From positions 144,288 to 208,287 of the forward strand of contig NZ_LGHS01000070.1 of the NCBI RefSeq assembly GCF_001202025.1: DNA of 64,000 bases. Reading direction: 5' to 3'. Position numbers and translations under genes: made by a program. Under the pieces are notes generated by a model that ran no database searches, was not told the DNA's origin, and worked only from the letters and a program-made list of their open reading frames with translations. Shown piece by piece: positions 45,436-54,354 of this stretch (the stretch's first letter is position 1; each line of letters opens with the position of its first letter). Origin of the DNA: Pseudorhodobacter aquimaris (GTDB lineage Bacteria > Pseudomonadota > Alphaproteobacteria > Rhodobacterales > Rhodobacteraceae).

Positions 45436-47439
45436 TCAGGGTTTGGGCTTGGGGCGGGGCCATTGCTCGTCGGTGGGTTCAAAGGTGAACTCGGCGTCGG
45501 GGTCGACCATTTCGCCATCACCGCTGCCAAGGTCGTCTTCCTCGACATAGGTTTCCTCAACAGCGTCTTCGGTCTGTTCGGCCAAGGCCGCTTCGGCCAG
45601 CGCCACGGGGGAGGGGGGTGCGACCGGCTCTGGCTCGCTCAGCAGTTTGAATTCGATCCGGCGGTTGGCTTCGCGGCCGTCCTCGGTGGCGTTATCGGCA
45701 ATCGGGTTGTCCTCGCCATAGCCCTTGGCGACAAAGCCCGCGACATTGAGCCGTCGCCCTTGCAAGGCTGTGAGCACGGCTTCGGCGCGGGCCTGGCTCA
45801 GCGCACGGTTCCCGCCTTCAGAGCCCTGACTGTCGGTATGGCCAGAGATTTCCATCTCTAGTGGCGGGCAGCCTGCAAGGATCTCGGCCAGGGATTCGAC
45901 GATGCCAGAGGCAGGGCCTTCGATTTCGGCCGATCCGGGGGCAAAGCTGATCTTTTCGCGCGCCATTACTGCATTCAGATCTGCGGCGCATTCCTCTGGG
46001 GTAGGCAGGGCGGCCAGCGGGTCATATTGTTCGTCATAGGTCACATTGATGCCAAAGGTCTGACCCTGACCCAGCTTGTCCGACAGAATCTGAGAGATCC
46101 GCGCACGGCCTTCGGGCTTGCCGGTCACCCCGGTGATTTCCACCTTGTCGGCCTGCACCAAAAGCGATCCGTGATGCAAAACGGCCAGCGATTCGAGTCC
46201 CGCCAGCACCCGCACGGGCCAGCCGTCGGGCAATTCCTCATCCAGCCGTGTCGCGCTATAGACCCGGCTTGCGCCAAATTGCGATTTGGCAAAGCTATCG
46301 GCGGCGGTGCGCAGCAGCTCATCCGTCAAACGGCCGCGCAGTTGCACCTGACCTTCTTCGGACAGCAGGGCAGTGAATTGCGAAGGGCCGCTTGTATGAT
46401 CGGAGGGTTTGGGCGGCAAGCTGGCCTGAAGCGAGAAGACGGGTGGCAACTGCGCCTGCAAGTCGCCCGCCGTACGGTCGAAATCGGATTGCGAGGTTTC
46501 AACCGATCCGATCAGCGTGACATCCGCATCCGAAAAGGTGATGGTGCCGCCGCCAAGTGTTTCCACCGCCTTGATGCCCGCAATCGCGGCATCAGCCCAA
46601 CGCGGGGTGGGCACGCCAAGCCCGATGGTGCAATCGCTCTGCCCTTCGATACCGGCGTTGGTGCCTGCGGCAAGAATCCGGCTACGGGCGCGTTCGGTAT
46701 CGGCGGAGCAGGCGTCGAAACGGGCGCCCGCCTCATCCATGACAAAGCGCAGGGTAAAGGGCGTCAGCACTGGGCGCGGCGCAGAAATATCGATATCTAT
46801 GGCAAGCCCATCAGGGGCGATCCGCGCCAGATCGCTTTCCAGTTTATGCTTGGCGTCGGCGCTTTCGGAAATCGCGGTAATCTCCACCCTTTCGGCAGAG
46901 ATCGAGATCTTGGACCGTGGCAGGATTTTCAGGGCTGCAAGGCCGAATTTCAGCGCAGCCTCCCATCCCTCAGGCGGGGTATAATCCGCGCTTTCCAGCA
47001 TGTCCGAGACCGGCGCATCTTTGGCCAGATCGGTGATATCCTTGATCAGCGCTTCATCCACCTCTTTGCCCGGCACAAGGCCGATCAGGGAAATCCCGTC
47101 ATCATTGCGCAGGATTTCCAGCGAAAAGCGCGGCGCCTCGATGGCACGGACGGCCATGACCTCCAGCTGGTCGCGGATGCGCGAGGATTGCACCACACTG
47201 CCTGCCAGATTGACCGCGCGAAACCGCGCCGCCTCATTGGGGGCGGTGCCGATCAGATGCACCTGCAACCCGTCGCTTTCGACGCTGGCCCAAGTGACCC
47301 CTTCACGCAGCAAGCGCGTGGAAACCGCCTGGGCCGACCGTTTTTCGATGGCCACCGCAGACCACCACGCCGTAAGCGAGGCAAGCGTGCCGGCGACACA
47401 GATCGCGCCAATCGTCAGTGTTGTTCGTCTAAGCTGCAT
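45436..47439 (-). CDS. OmpA-family protein with BON-like repeats
   Basis: This 667-residue envelope protein has an N-terminal membrane anchor (about 8-28), several BON/OsmY-like repeats between residues 40 and 470 (for example DGLQVHLIGTAPNEAARFRA and the ADVTLIGSVETSQSDFDRTA region), and a C-terminal OmpA peptidoglycan-binding domain (about 500-610; EISGHTDSQGSEGGNRALSQARAEAV, GYGEDNPIADNATEDGREANRRIEF). An acidic tail follows. It probably links the inner membrane to the cell wall. Long open frames on the opposite strand are shadows. Confidence 0.88.
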   Translation of the reverse strand: MQLRRTTLTIGAICVAGTLASLTAWWSAVAIEKRSAQAVSTRLLREGVTWASVESDGLQVHLIGTAPNEAARFRAVNLAGSVVQSSRIRDQLEVMAVRAIEAPRFSLEILRNDDGISLIGLVPGKEVDEALIKDITDLAKDAPVSDMLESADYTPPEGWEAALKFGLAALKILPRSKISISAERVEITAISESADAKHKLESDLARIAPDGLAIDIDISAPRPVLTPFTLRFVMDEAGARFDACSADTERARSRILAAGTNAGIEGQSDCTIGLGVPTPRWADAAIAGIKAVETLGGGTITFSDADVTLIGSVETSQSDFDRTAGDLQAQLPPVFSLQASLPPKPSDHTSGPSQFTALLSEEGQVQLRGRLTDELLRTAADSFAKSQFGASRVYSATRLDEELPDGWPVRVLAGLESLAVLHHGSLLVQADKVEITGVTGKPEGRARISQILSDKLGQGQTFGINVTYDEQYDPLAALPTPEECAADLNAVMAREKISFAPGSAEIEGPASGIVESLAEILAGCPPLEMEISGHTDSQGSEGGNRALSQARAEAVLTALQGRRLNVAGFVAKGYGEDNPIADNATEDGREANRRIEFKLLSEPEPVAPPSPVALAEAALAEQTEDAVEETYVEEDDLGSGDGEMVDPDAEFTFEPTDEQWPRPKPKP

Positions 47440-47495
47440 AGGGCCACTGTCAGAAATGTCTATGTCTCCTTAGGCGCTTAGCGCGAAAGGTTCAA

Positions 47496-48458
47496 TCAAA
47501 CCAATGCAGCACCGGCGAGAAACAGCGCAGGGATCAACCCCGCGTTGCGGTTGGACCGGAACAGGATCAGGCATTTTGCAGTGTCCGTGGTATCCAGTCG
47601 CGCCAGTTGCCGCGCCATATGTGCGCCGAACCCCGCAACCCCCGCCAATGCCAGAACCAGCTTGGGCAGGCCTGCAATCCCGGCGATCAGTACCGCCGCA
47701 GCCATCAGCAAAACCGCCGCAATCAGGAACCCGCGCAGCCATGCCTTGCTGTTCTCATCGCCAAAAAGCCGTGCGGTGGATTTCACCCCGATCAGCGCGT
47801 CATCCTCTTTGTCCTGATGGGCATAGATCGTGTCGTAAAACAGCGTCCAGGCAATCCCTGACAGCCACAAAAACACAGGTGCCGTGGCAAGGCTGCCGGT
47901 ATGGGCGGCCCAGGCCACCAAGGCCCCCCAGTTGAAGGCAAGCCCCAAAAATATCTGTGGCCACCAAGTAAAGCGTTTGGCAAAGGGATAGATCGCCACC
48001 AAGGCCAGTGAAGCCACGCCAAGCCAGATCGCCACGGCGTTGAAGGTGAACAGGATCACCGCCGCCACCAGCGCCTGCACCGCCATCCAGCCCACGGCCT
48101 GTTTCACGCTGACCTGCCCTGAAGGGATCGGCCTGCTTTTGGTGCGGGCCACGGATGCGTCAATCTCTCGGTCGGTGATGTCATTCCATGTACAACCCGC
48201 CCCGCGCATCAAGAACGCCCCCAGCGTACAGCCAACCGCAATCCACAGATCCCACAGCCCAAAGCCCGCATGGCTGACCGCCGCCAAGGCAAGCCCCCAG
48301 AAACAGGGGATCAACAGCAACCATGTGCCGATGGGCCGGTCGGCCCGGCTCAGCCGCAAAAAGGGGCGCGTGGCGGGGGGGGCGAAACGGTCCACCCAAT
48401 TTCCGGCGGGTGCATCGGCAACGGTTTCACCCTCTGGCATTTGGCGCGGCGTGGTCAT
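47496..48458 (-). CDS. ubiA: 4-hydroxybenzoate polyprenyltransferase UbiA
   Basis: UbiA prenylates 4-hydroxybenzoate in ubiquinone synthesis. The 320-residue membrane protein has about eight helices and the two Asp-rich motifs: GAGCTWNDITDREIDASVARTK (NDxxDxxxD) near residue 88 and DTIYAHQDKEDDALIGVKSTA (DxxxD) near residue 205. It opens with MTTPRQMPEGETVADAPAG. It is divergent from rsmE, with a 12-nt space between the start codons. Confidence 0.95.
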   Translation of the reverse strand: MTTPRQMPEGETVADAPAGNWVDRFAPPATRPFLRLSRADRPIGTWLLLIPCFWGLALAAVSHAGFGLWDLWIAVGCTLGAFLMRGAGCTWNDITDREIDASVARTKSRPIPSGQVSVKQAVGWMAVQALVAAVILFTFNAVAIWLGVASLALVAIYPFAKRFTWWPQIFLGLAFNWGALVAWAAHTGSLATAPVFLWLSGIAWTLFYDTIYAHQDKEDDALIGVKSTARLFGDENSKAWLRGFLIAAVLLMAAAVLIAGIAGLPKLVLALAGVAGFGAHMARQLARLDTTDTAKCLILFRSNRNAGLIPALFLAGAALV

Positions 48459-48470
48459 AGATTGCCCCCT

Positions 48471-49199
48471 ATGGCAGATGCAAAAATCAGACTCTATGTA
48501 GATCAGCCGCTTGGGGAGGGGCAAGTCATTGCGCTCTCTGAGGGGCAGGCGAATTATTTATTCGCGGTGATGCGGCTTACCAAAGGGGCGGCGGTTTTGC
48601 TGTTCAACGGTGAGGCAGGCGAATGGCGCGCCGAGGTGCTGGAGGCGGGCAAGCGTAAGGGCCTGCTGGTCTGTACCAATCAGACGGCCCCCTTGCAGAT
48701 GCCGCCCGATCTGTGGCTGCTGTTTGCGCCGATCAAAAAGGCGCGCACCGATTTCATCGTGGAAAAAGCGACCGAACTGGGGGCTGCGCGGATATTGCCG
48801 GTGCAGACCCGTTTCACCAATGCCGACCGCATCCGCATCGACAAGCTGCGCGCCCATGTGATCGAGGCCGCGGAGCAATGCGGCGGTACATTTGTGCCAC
48901 AGGTCGATGATGTCACCCCCCTTGCCAGACTGCTGGCGGACTGGCCCGAGGATCGTAAAATCCTGTGGTGCAATGAGCATCTCGCCGGTGTGGCCGAGGC
49001 TCTGCCCAAAGGCGGTACCCCCGGTCCATGGGCGGTGCTGATCGGGCCCGAGGGCGGCTTTGCCGAGGCCGAGCAAGCCCAGCTTTCGGCAATGCCGCAG
49101 GTGGTTCAGGCGAGCCTCGGCCCCCGTATCCTGCGTGCCGATACGGCCGTTGTCTCGGCGCTGACACTGTGGCAGGCCCATCTGGGGGATTGGGGTTGA
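48471..49199 (+). CDS. rsmE: 16S rRNA (uracil1498-N3)-methyltransferase RsmE
   Basis: RsmE is a SPOUT methyltransferase that modifies U1498 of 16S rRNA. The 242-residue protein has the N-terminal PUA-like part (QANYLFAVMRLTKGAAVLLF), the conserved IKKARTDFIVEKATELGAARILP near residue 85, and the C-terminal knot AVLIGPEGGFAEAEQAQL and SLGPRILRADTAVVSAL. ATG 48471 was chosen; the upstream in-frame extension would run into ubiA on the other strand. Confidence 0.95.
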   Translation: MADAKIRLYVDQPLGEGQVIALSEGQANYLFAVMRLTKGAAVLLFNGEAGEWRAEVLEAGKRKGLLVCTNQTAPLQMPPDLWLLFAPIKKARTDFIVEKATELGAARILPVQTRFTNADRIRIDKLRAHVIEAAEQCGGTFVPQVDDVTPLARLLADWPEDRKILWCNEHLAGVAEALPKGGTPGPWAVLIGPEGGFAEAEQAQLSAMPQVVQASLGPRILRADTAVVSALTLWQAHLGDWG

Positions 49200-49741
49200 G
49201 CTTTATCCGCCCCGATGCCCGCCAGGCCTTGTGTCGCTGGCGTGAAGTGGCTGCGGCTGCGGGGGTAACGGCCTTTGGGCTGTGGCTTATGCTATTGGGC
49301 GGGTTCCTGCTTTTGCCGCTTGGCGGGGTTTTTGCGGTGCTGGGGCTTGGCTTTGGTCTTTTGGCTTACCGTCGTATGCGCTTTGCCCAAAGCGGGGATG
49401 CGCCGGGGGTGGTGGAGCTTGAGGAAGGTCAGATCAGCTATTTCGGCCCGACATTCGGCGGTGCCGTGGCGCTGCGCGAGCTGGTTGAAATCCGGCTTTT
49501 GACGCAGCAGGGCCGCCGCATGTGGCGGTTGCGCCAGCAAGACAGCCAAACCCTGTTGATCCCGGTTGAGGCGTCAGGCGCGGAACGGCTGTTTGACGCC
49601 TTTGCAGGCCTGCCGGGCATGGATAGCGGTGCGTTGGTGGCCGCCCTTGCGCCGCAGGCTGCGGGCCGCGGGCAGGCGATCACTTTGGCCACTGACAGTC
49701 GCGTGATCTGGAAGCATCCTGTGCGTGCGGTCTTGACTTGA
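49196..49741 (+). CDS. Hypothetical membrane protein after rsmE
   Basis: This is a protein of about 181 residues with two membrane helices near residues 20-60 (FGLWLMLLGGFLLLPLGGVFAVLGLGFGLL), followed by a soluble beta-rich region (GVVELEEGQISYFGPTFGG, LRELVEIRLLTQQGRRMWRLR). I do not recognise a family. The likely start is a TTG (49196) that overlaps the rsmE stop (TTGA), giving translational coupling; no ATG lies nearby. A longer upstream frame inside rsmE is less likely. Confidence 0.7.
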   Translation: MSFIRPDARQALCRWREVAAAAGVTAFGLWLMLLGGFLLLPLGGVFAVLGLGFGLLAYRRMRFAQSGDAPGVVELEEGQISYFGPTFGGAVALRELVEIRLLTQQGRRMWRLRQQDSQTLLIPVEASGAERLFDAFAGLPGMDSGALVAALAPQAAGRGQAITLATDSRVIWKHPVRAVLT

Positions 49742-49799
49742 GCCGCGCAAAACGACAGGGCTATGCGCGATACCTGTAACCAGAGCGGAGCCTACACCA

Positions 49800-51146
49800 A
49801 TGTCTATTCCTCAATCCGGTGGTGGCCCCATTGAAGGTTTCGACCAGCTTGCGGCCTATATGGAAAGCGGCGCCAAGCCTGCCGACCAGTGGCGTATCGG
49901 CACCGAACATGAGAAATTCGGCTTTCTGACGGATAGCCATGCGCCCTTGCCATATGACGGGCCGCGTTCGGTGCGGGCCATGCTGGCGGGGCTGCGCGAC
50001 GGATTTGGTTGGGCGGCGGTTGAGGAACAAGGCCAGCTGATCGGGTTGGAACGCAATGGCGCGAATATCAGCCTTGAACCCGGCGGCCAGTTTGAGCTTT
50101 CGGGTGCGCCGCTGGAAAACATCGGCCAGACTGCGGCCGAGATGGACAATCATCTGGCCGAGGTGGCGCAGGTTGCAGGACCAATGGGCGTGGGCTTTTT
50201 GGGTATGGGTGCAGCGCCAGAATGGACGCATGACCAGATGGACCGGATGCCAAAAGGCCGCTACCGTTTGATGACCGATTACATGGGCCGTGTCGGCACC
50301 CATGGCACGCAGATGATGTACCGCACGTCAACGGTGCAGGTGAACCTCGACTTCGCGTCCGAGGCGGATATGGTCAAAAAACTGCGTGTTGCCTTGGCGT
50401 TACAGCCGGTGGCGACGGCGCTTTTTGCCTCCTCCCCCTTTTTTGAGGGCAAGCCCAACGGGCATCGTTCATGGCGTAGCCGGATCTGGCGTTCGCTGGA
50501 TGAAAGCCGCACTGGCATGCTGCCATTTGTGTTCGAGGATGGCATGGGCTTTCAGGCCTATGTCGATTGGGTGCTGGATGCGCCGATGTATTTTGTCTAC
50601 CGTGATGGCAAGTATCTCGACGCTTTGGGCCAGTCGTTCCGCGACTTCCTCAAGGGGCAGCTTCCGGCCTTGCCGGGCGAATTGCCGACGCTTTCGGATT
50701 GGGCGGACCATATGACGACCGTTTTCCCCGAGGCGCGGGTGAAAAAATACATGGAGATGCGCGGGGCCGATATGGGCAGCCGTGACTATGCGCTGGCGCT
50801 GCCTGCCTTTTGGGTGGGGCTGATGTATGATGGTGCGGCGCTTGATGCGGCATGGGATCTGGTCAAGGGCTTTGATGCCGAGACCCGCGAGGGCTTGCGT
50901 GTGGGGGCCTCGGTTTCGGGGCTGGATGCCGAGGTTTCTGGCGTAAAGATGGCCGATCTGGCGCAGGCGGCTGTGGGGTTGTCCCATGCAGGGCTTATCG
51001 CGCGCGGGCAGGGCGAAGAGGCCTATCTGGCGCCCTTGGTCGACAGCCTTAAAACCGGCACCACGCAGGCGGACCGTTATCTTGCGCTTTATAATGGCGC
51101 GTGGGGCGGAGATCTGACCCCGATTTATACCGCCGCCAAACTGTAA
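49800..51146 (+). CDS. gshA: Glutamate-cysteine ligase, plant/alphaproteobacterial type
   Basis: GshA makes gamma-glutamylcysteine, the first step of glutathione synthesis. The 448-residue protein matches the plant-type GCL also found in alphaproteobacteria: RIGTEHEKFGF near residue 32, GLERNGANISLEPGGQFELSGAP near residue 85, and MGRVGTHGTQMMYRTSTVQVNLDFASE near residue 165. The plant redox-disulfide Cys residues are not obvious here. It is convergent with cueR. Confidence 0.95.
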   Translation: MSIPQSGGGPIEGFDQLAAYMESGAKPADQWRIGTEHEKFGFLTDSHAPLPYDGPRSVRAMLAGLRDGFGWAAVEEQGQLIGLERNGANISLEPGGQFELSGAPLENIGQTAAEMDNHLAEVAQVAGPMGVGFLGMGAAPEWTHDQMDRMPKGRYRLMTDYMGRVGTHGTQMMYRTSTVQVNLDFASEADMVKKLRVALALQPVATALFASSPFFEGKPNGHRSWRSRIWRSLDESRTGMLPFVFEDGMGFQAYVDWVLDAPMYFVYRDGKYLDALGQSFRDFLKGQLPALPGELPTLSDWADHMTTVFPEARVKKYMEMRGADMGSRDYALALPAFWVGLMYDGAALDAAWDLVKGFDAETREGLRVGASVSGLDAEVSGVKMADLAQAAVGLSHAGLIARGQGEEAYLAPLVDSLKTGTTQADRYLALYNGAWGGDLTPIYTAAKL

Positions 51147-51147
51147 G

Positions 51148-51537
51148 CTATTCCGGCGCGGCCAGCCCCGTCAGTATCGGGCAATCGGGCCGGTCGTCGC
51201 CCGCGCAACAGGCCACCAGATGCGACAGCGTGGCCTGCATATCTTGCAGCGCCGATATCTTGGCGCTGATTTGGTCAAGATGACGTTGGGCGATATCCTT
51301 TACATCGGCGCTGGCGCGGGATTTGTCCTCATAGAGCGACAGCAGCACGCGGCAATCTTCCAGCGTAAATCCCAAGGCGCGGGCGCGGCCCAGAAAGCCC
51401 AGCTTATGCACATCGGTTTCCCGGAATACGCGGTAGCCGTTGGTATCACGCAAGGGGCGGATCAGGCCGACCTCTTCATAATAGCGGATGGTTTTGGGGG
51501 GCAGCCCTGCGCGTGCGCCCGCTTCTTTGATGTTCAT
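51148..51537 (-). CDS. cueR: MerR-family copper regulator CueR
   Basis: This 129-residue MerR protein has an N-terminal winged helix (MNIKEAGARAGLPPKTIRYYEEVGLI), a long dimerisation helix and a C-terminal metal loop CCAGDDRPDCPIL. This matches the CueR loop with the two Cu(I)-binding cysteines spaced C-x7-C (here preceded by a further Cys). It activates promoters with a 19-bp -35/-10 spacer, two of which flank copA and copZ. ATG 51537 overlaps the copA stop. Confidence 0.92.
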   Translation of the reverse strand: MNIKEAGARAGLPPKTIRYYEEVGLIRPLRDTNGYRVFRETDVHKLGFLGRARALGFTLEDCRVLLSLYEDKSRASADVKDIAQRHLDQISAKISALQDMQATLSHLVACCAGDDRPDCPILTGLAAPE

Positions 51538-53963
51538 GCTCGCTCCCCCGCAACCCAGCGCAGCCGCAGCGCGTTGGTCAGGACGAAAACCGATGACATC
51601 GCCATCGCCCCCGCCGCCAGCATGGGCGACAGTTGCACCCCCCAAAGCGGGTACAAGACACCTGCCGCCACCGGAACAAGCGCTGCATTATAACCAAAGG
51701 CCCAGAACAGGTTTTGCTTGATATTGCGCATGGTGGCGCGGCTGACAGTCAAGGCCGCCACGACGCCGCGCAAATCGCCAGACATCAGTACAACATCGGC
51801 GGCCTCGATGGCGACATCGGTGCCGGTGCCAATCGCAATGCCCACATGCGCCGCCGCAAGGGCGGGCGCGTCATTGATCCCGTCGCCGACAAAGGCAAGC
51901 TTGTCCCCGTCGCGGCGCAAATGATCCAGTGCGGCGACCTTGCCATCGGGCAGCACCTCGGCGACCACCTCCGTGATGCCCAACTCGCCCGCGATCACCT
52001 TGGCCGTGGCTTCATTGTCGCCGCTGATCATCACCAGCCGCAGGTCCATGGCGCGCAAGGCCTCTATGGCCTCTACCGTGCCGGGCTTGATGGGATCGGC
52101 CACCCCAATTACAGCGGCGGCCTTGCCATCAATGGCCGCAAAGATCGGCGTCTTGCCGCTATTGGCCAGCGTTGCACCGGTTGTTTCCAGATCGCCAATC
52201 TCCACGCCCTCACGCTTCAGAAACCGCGCAGAGCCTACAAGCACGCGTTGCCCGTCCACCTGCGCGTCAATCCCGTACCCGGTATGAGAGGTGAAATCGA
52301 CCGCAGCTGGCACCTCTAGCCCCCGCGCATCGGCGGCGCGCAGGATCGCCTGGGCGATGGGATGCTCGGATTTGCCTTCTACTGCGGCGACAGAGGCCAG
52401 TACGTCACCGGCCTCAAATCCGTCCGCAAGGATCATATCCGTCAGCTCGGGACGGCCGGCCGTCAACGTGCCGGTCTTGTCAAAGGCCAGCGTGCCGACC
52501 GATTGCAGCCCTTGCAAGGCGTCGCCGCGCCGGAACAAGACCCCCAGTTCAGCGGCACGACCGGTGCCGACCATGATCGAGACCGGCACCGCCAGCCCCA
52601 TCGCACAGGGGCAGGCGATGATCAGTACCGCGACCCCCGCCACCAACGCATGCGTCAGCGCGGGCGAAGGTCCAAGTATCAGCCAGACAAGCACCGTCAC
52701 CACCGCCGCCATCAGCACAGCAGGCACAAACCATCCGGTAATCTTGTTGACCAGATCCTGCACCGGCAGCCTTGCGCCCTGTGCCTCGCCGACCATACGG
52801 ATGATTTGCGACAGCATCGTATCGGCCCCAACGCGCAAGGCGCGGTACCTTAGCGCGCCGGTGCCATTGACCGTGCCGCCGGTCACCATATCGCCCGGCC
52901 CTTTGGCGACGGCGGCGGGTTCGCCCGTCAACATGCTTTCATCGATATAGGTTTGACCCTCCAGAACCTCACCGTCCACAGCCAGTTTCTCACCGGGACG
53001 CAGATGCAGCGTGTCACCGACCACGACATCCTCTAACGACAGATCCACCACCTCGCCGCCCCGTTCCACCCGCGCGGTTTTGGGGGCAAGGCCCATCAGT
53101 CGTGCAATCGCAGCCCCGGTGCGACCCTTGGCGCGCGCCTCCATCCAGCGACCCAGAAGGATAAGCGCGACAATTACGGCTGCCGCCTCAAAATAAACTG
53201 CGCGTGCCGTGCTGGGCAACAGGAAGGGTGCAAAAGTTGCCACGACCGAAAAGGCATAAGCCGCCGCCGTGCCGATCATTACCAGCGCGTTCATATCCGG
53301 TGCCGCGTGGCGCAGCGATGCCCAGCCCCGCCGGTAAAAGACGCGCCCTGGCCCGACAAGCACCAAAGAGGTCAGCACGAACTGGATCAGCCAGCTGGTC
53401 TGGGTGCCGATGCTGTGTGCGATGAAATGGTGAAATGGCGGGAATATATGCCCGCCCATCTCCAGCACAAAGACCGGTAAAGCCAAGATCAGCGCCAGCA
53501 GTAATTGCCGCCTAAGAGCCGCAATCTCGTCGGTCTTTTCTTCGGATGTCACCGAAGATTTTTGGCTTTTTGCAACATATCCTAGATCGGCAACCGTGGA
53601 ACTCAGGGTGTCGACTGACAGCGCACCCGCCAGAAATCGAACATCGGCGCTTTCGGTGGCCAAATTGACTCTTGCTTCCAGCACGCCGGGCAAAGCCGCC
53701 AAAGCGCGTTCTACCCGTCCCACACAAGAGGCGCAGGTCATCCCCTCGACCGCCAAGGTCAGCCGATCTTCGCGCGCGGCAAAGCCAGCAGCGTCCAGCG
53801 CGGTTGCCAGTTCTGTCGCATCGCCGCCCGCCACGGTGGCGGTGTTGCGCGCAAGGTTGGCCTCGGCCTTGCCCGCACCCTCAACGCGGGACAAGACCCG
53901 CTCAACCCGCCCGACACAGGCGCCGCAGGTCATGCCCTGCACATCAAAGGTGAATCCTGCCAT
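51534..53963 (-). CDS. copA: Copper-translocating P1B-type ATPase CopA
   Basis: This 809-residue Cu(I) exporter has two N-terminal heavy-metal domains: GMTCGAC (C13, C16) and GMTCASC (C77, C80). About eight membrane helices follow. The actuator region has DESMLTGEPAAVAKGPGD (TGEP). The CPC metal motif IIACPCAMGLAVP lies near residue 450, the phosphorylated Asp in FDKTGTLTAG near residue 494, and GDGINDAPALAAAHVGIAIG near residue 710. It pumps Cu+ out of the cytoplasm. It overlaps cueR and is driven by a CueR-type promoter upstream. Confidence 0.97.
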   Translation of the reverse strand: MAGFTFDVQGMTCGACVGRVERVLSRVEGAGKAEANLARNTATVAGGDATELATALDAAGFAAREDRLTLAVEGMTCASCVGRVERALAALPGVLEARVNLATESADVRFLAGALSVDTLSSTVADLGYVAKSQKSSVTSEEKTDEIAALRRQLLLALILALPVFVLEMGGHIFPPFHHFIAHSIGTQTSWLIQFVLTSLVLVGPGRVFYRRGWASLRHAAPDMNALVMIGTAAAYAFSVVATFAPFLLPSTARAVYFEAAAVIVALILLGRWMEARAKGRTGAAIARLMGLAPKTARVERGGEVVDLSLEDVVVGDTLHLRPGEKLAVDGEVLEGQTYIDESMLTGEPAAVAKGPGDMVTGGTVNGTGALRYRALRVGADTMLSQIIRMVGEAQGARLPVQDLVNKITGWFVPAVLMAAVVTVLVWLILGPSPALTHALVAGVAVLIIACPCAMGLAVPVSIMVGTGRAAELGVLFRRGDALQGLQSVGTLAFDKTGTLTAGRPELTDMILADGFEAGDVLASVAAVEGKSEHPIAQAILRAADARGLEVPAAVDFTSHTGYGIDAQVDGQRVLVGSARFLKREGVEIGDLETTGATLANSGKTPIFAAIDGKAAAVIGVADPIKPGTVEAIEALRAMDLRLVMISGDNEATAKVIAGELGITEVVAEVLPDGKVAALDHLRRDGDKLAFVGDGINDAPALAAAHVGIAIGTGTDVAIEAADVVLMSGDLRGVVAALTVSRATMRNIKQNLFWAFGYNAALVPVAAGVLYPLWGVQLSPMLAAGAMAMSSVFVLTNALRLRWVAGERA

Positions 53964-53986
53964 ATCGCCTCCATTCCTATGGGTGC

Positions 53987-54017
53987 AATATAGGGGTTCC
54001 TGTTACTGGAAGGTCAA
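53987..54017 (-). promoter_or_regulatory. CueR-type promoter of copA
   Basis: On the minus strand TTGACC (54012-54017) is separated by a 19-bp spacer holding the dyad TTCCAGTAACAGGAA from TATATT (53987-53992). The overlong 19-bp spacer with the operator inside it is the hallmark of MerR/CueR promoters. It lies about 24 nt before the copA start. Confidence 0.85.
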
Positions 54018-54042
54018 TGACTGTCCTGAAAAAACTTTTCGC

Positions 54043-54073
54043 TTGACCTTCCACCGGTGGAAACCTCCAAATG
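54043..54073 (+). promoter_or_regulatory. CueR-type promoter of copZ
   Basis: TTGACC (54043-54048) is followed by a 19-bp spacer with the perfect dyad TTCCACCGGTGGAA (54049-54062 region), and then CAAATG (54068-54073) as a weak -10 element. It reads towards copZ, opposite to the copA promoter, with only about 25 bp between the two -35 boxes. Confidence 0.75.
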
Positions 54074-54098
54074 CCACCGTAAACTACAGGAGCATTCC

Positions 54099-54296
54099 AT
54101 GGTAACTCTTTCCATCCCGGATATGAGCTGCGGCCACTGCAAATCGGCTGTTGAGGCAGCAATCCTGAAGCTGGACCCGGATGCCAGCGTTGTCGTCGAT
54201 ATGGACCGCAGGCGCGCGGAAGTCGTCAGTACCGAGCCGGTTCAGGCCATCATAAATGCGTTGGAGGCCGTAGGGTTTCCGGCAAAAACAGCCTGA
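54099..54296 (+). CDS. copZ: Copper chaperone CopZ
   Basis: This 65-residue Atx1-like chaperone carries Cu(I) to CopA. The metal site is MSCGHC near residue 8 (IPDMSCGHCKSAVEAAI), followed by the ferredoxin-like betaalphabetabetaalphabeta fold, ending ALEAVGFPAKTA. ATG 54099 (MVTLSIPD) follows AGGAG at 54088-54092. It is divergent from copA and shares its regulatory spacer. Confidence 0.92.
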   Translation: MVTLSIPDMSCGHCKSAVEAAILKLDPDASVVVDMDRRRAEVVSTEPVQAIINALEAVGFPAKTA

Positions 54297-54354
54297 GCGG
54301 GCTTGCCCTGGCCGACGACGGCGGTGACAAGGGCGCAAAGCAAAGGAGCTGCAT

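Noticed and set aside
46027..47481. A 484-codon open frame antisense to the OmpA-family gene
   Set aside because: It has no domain or ribosome site and is explained by codon bias of the real gene.
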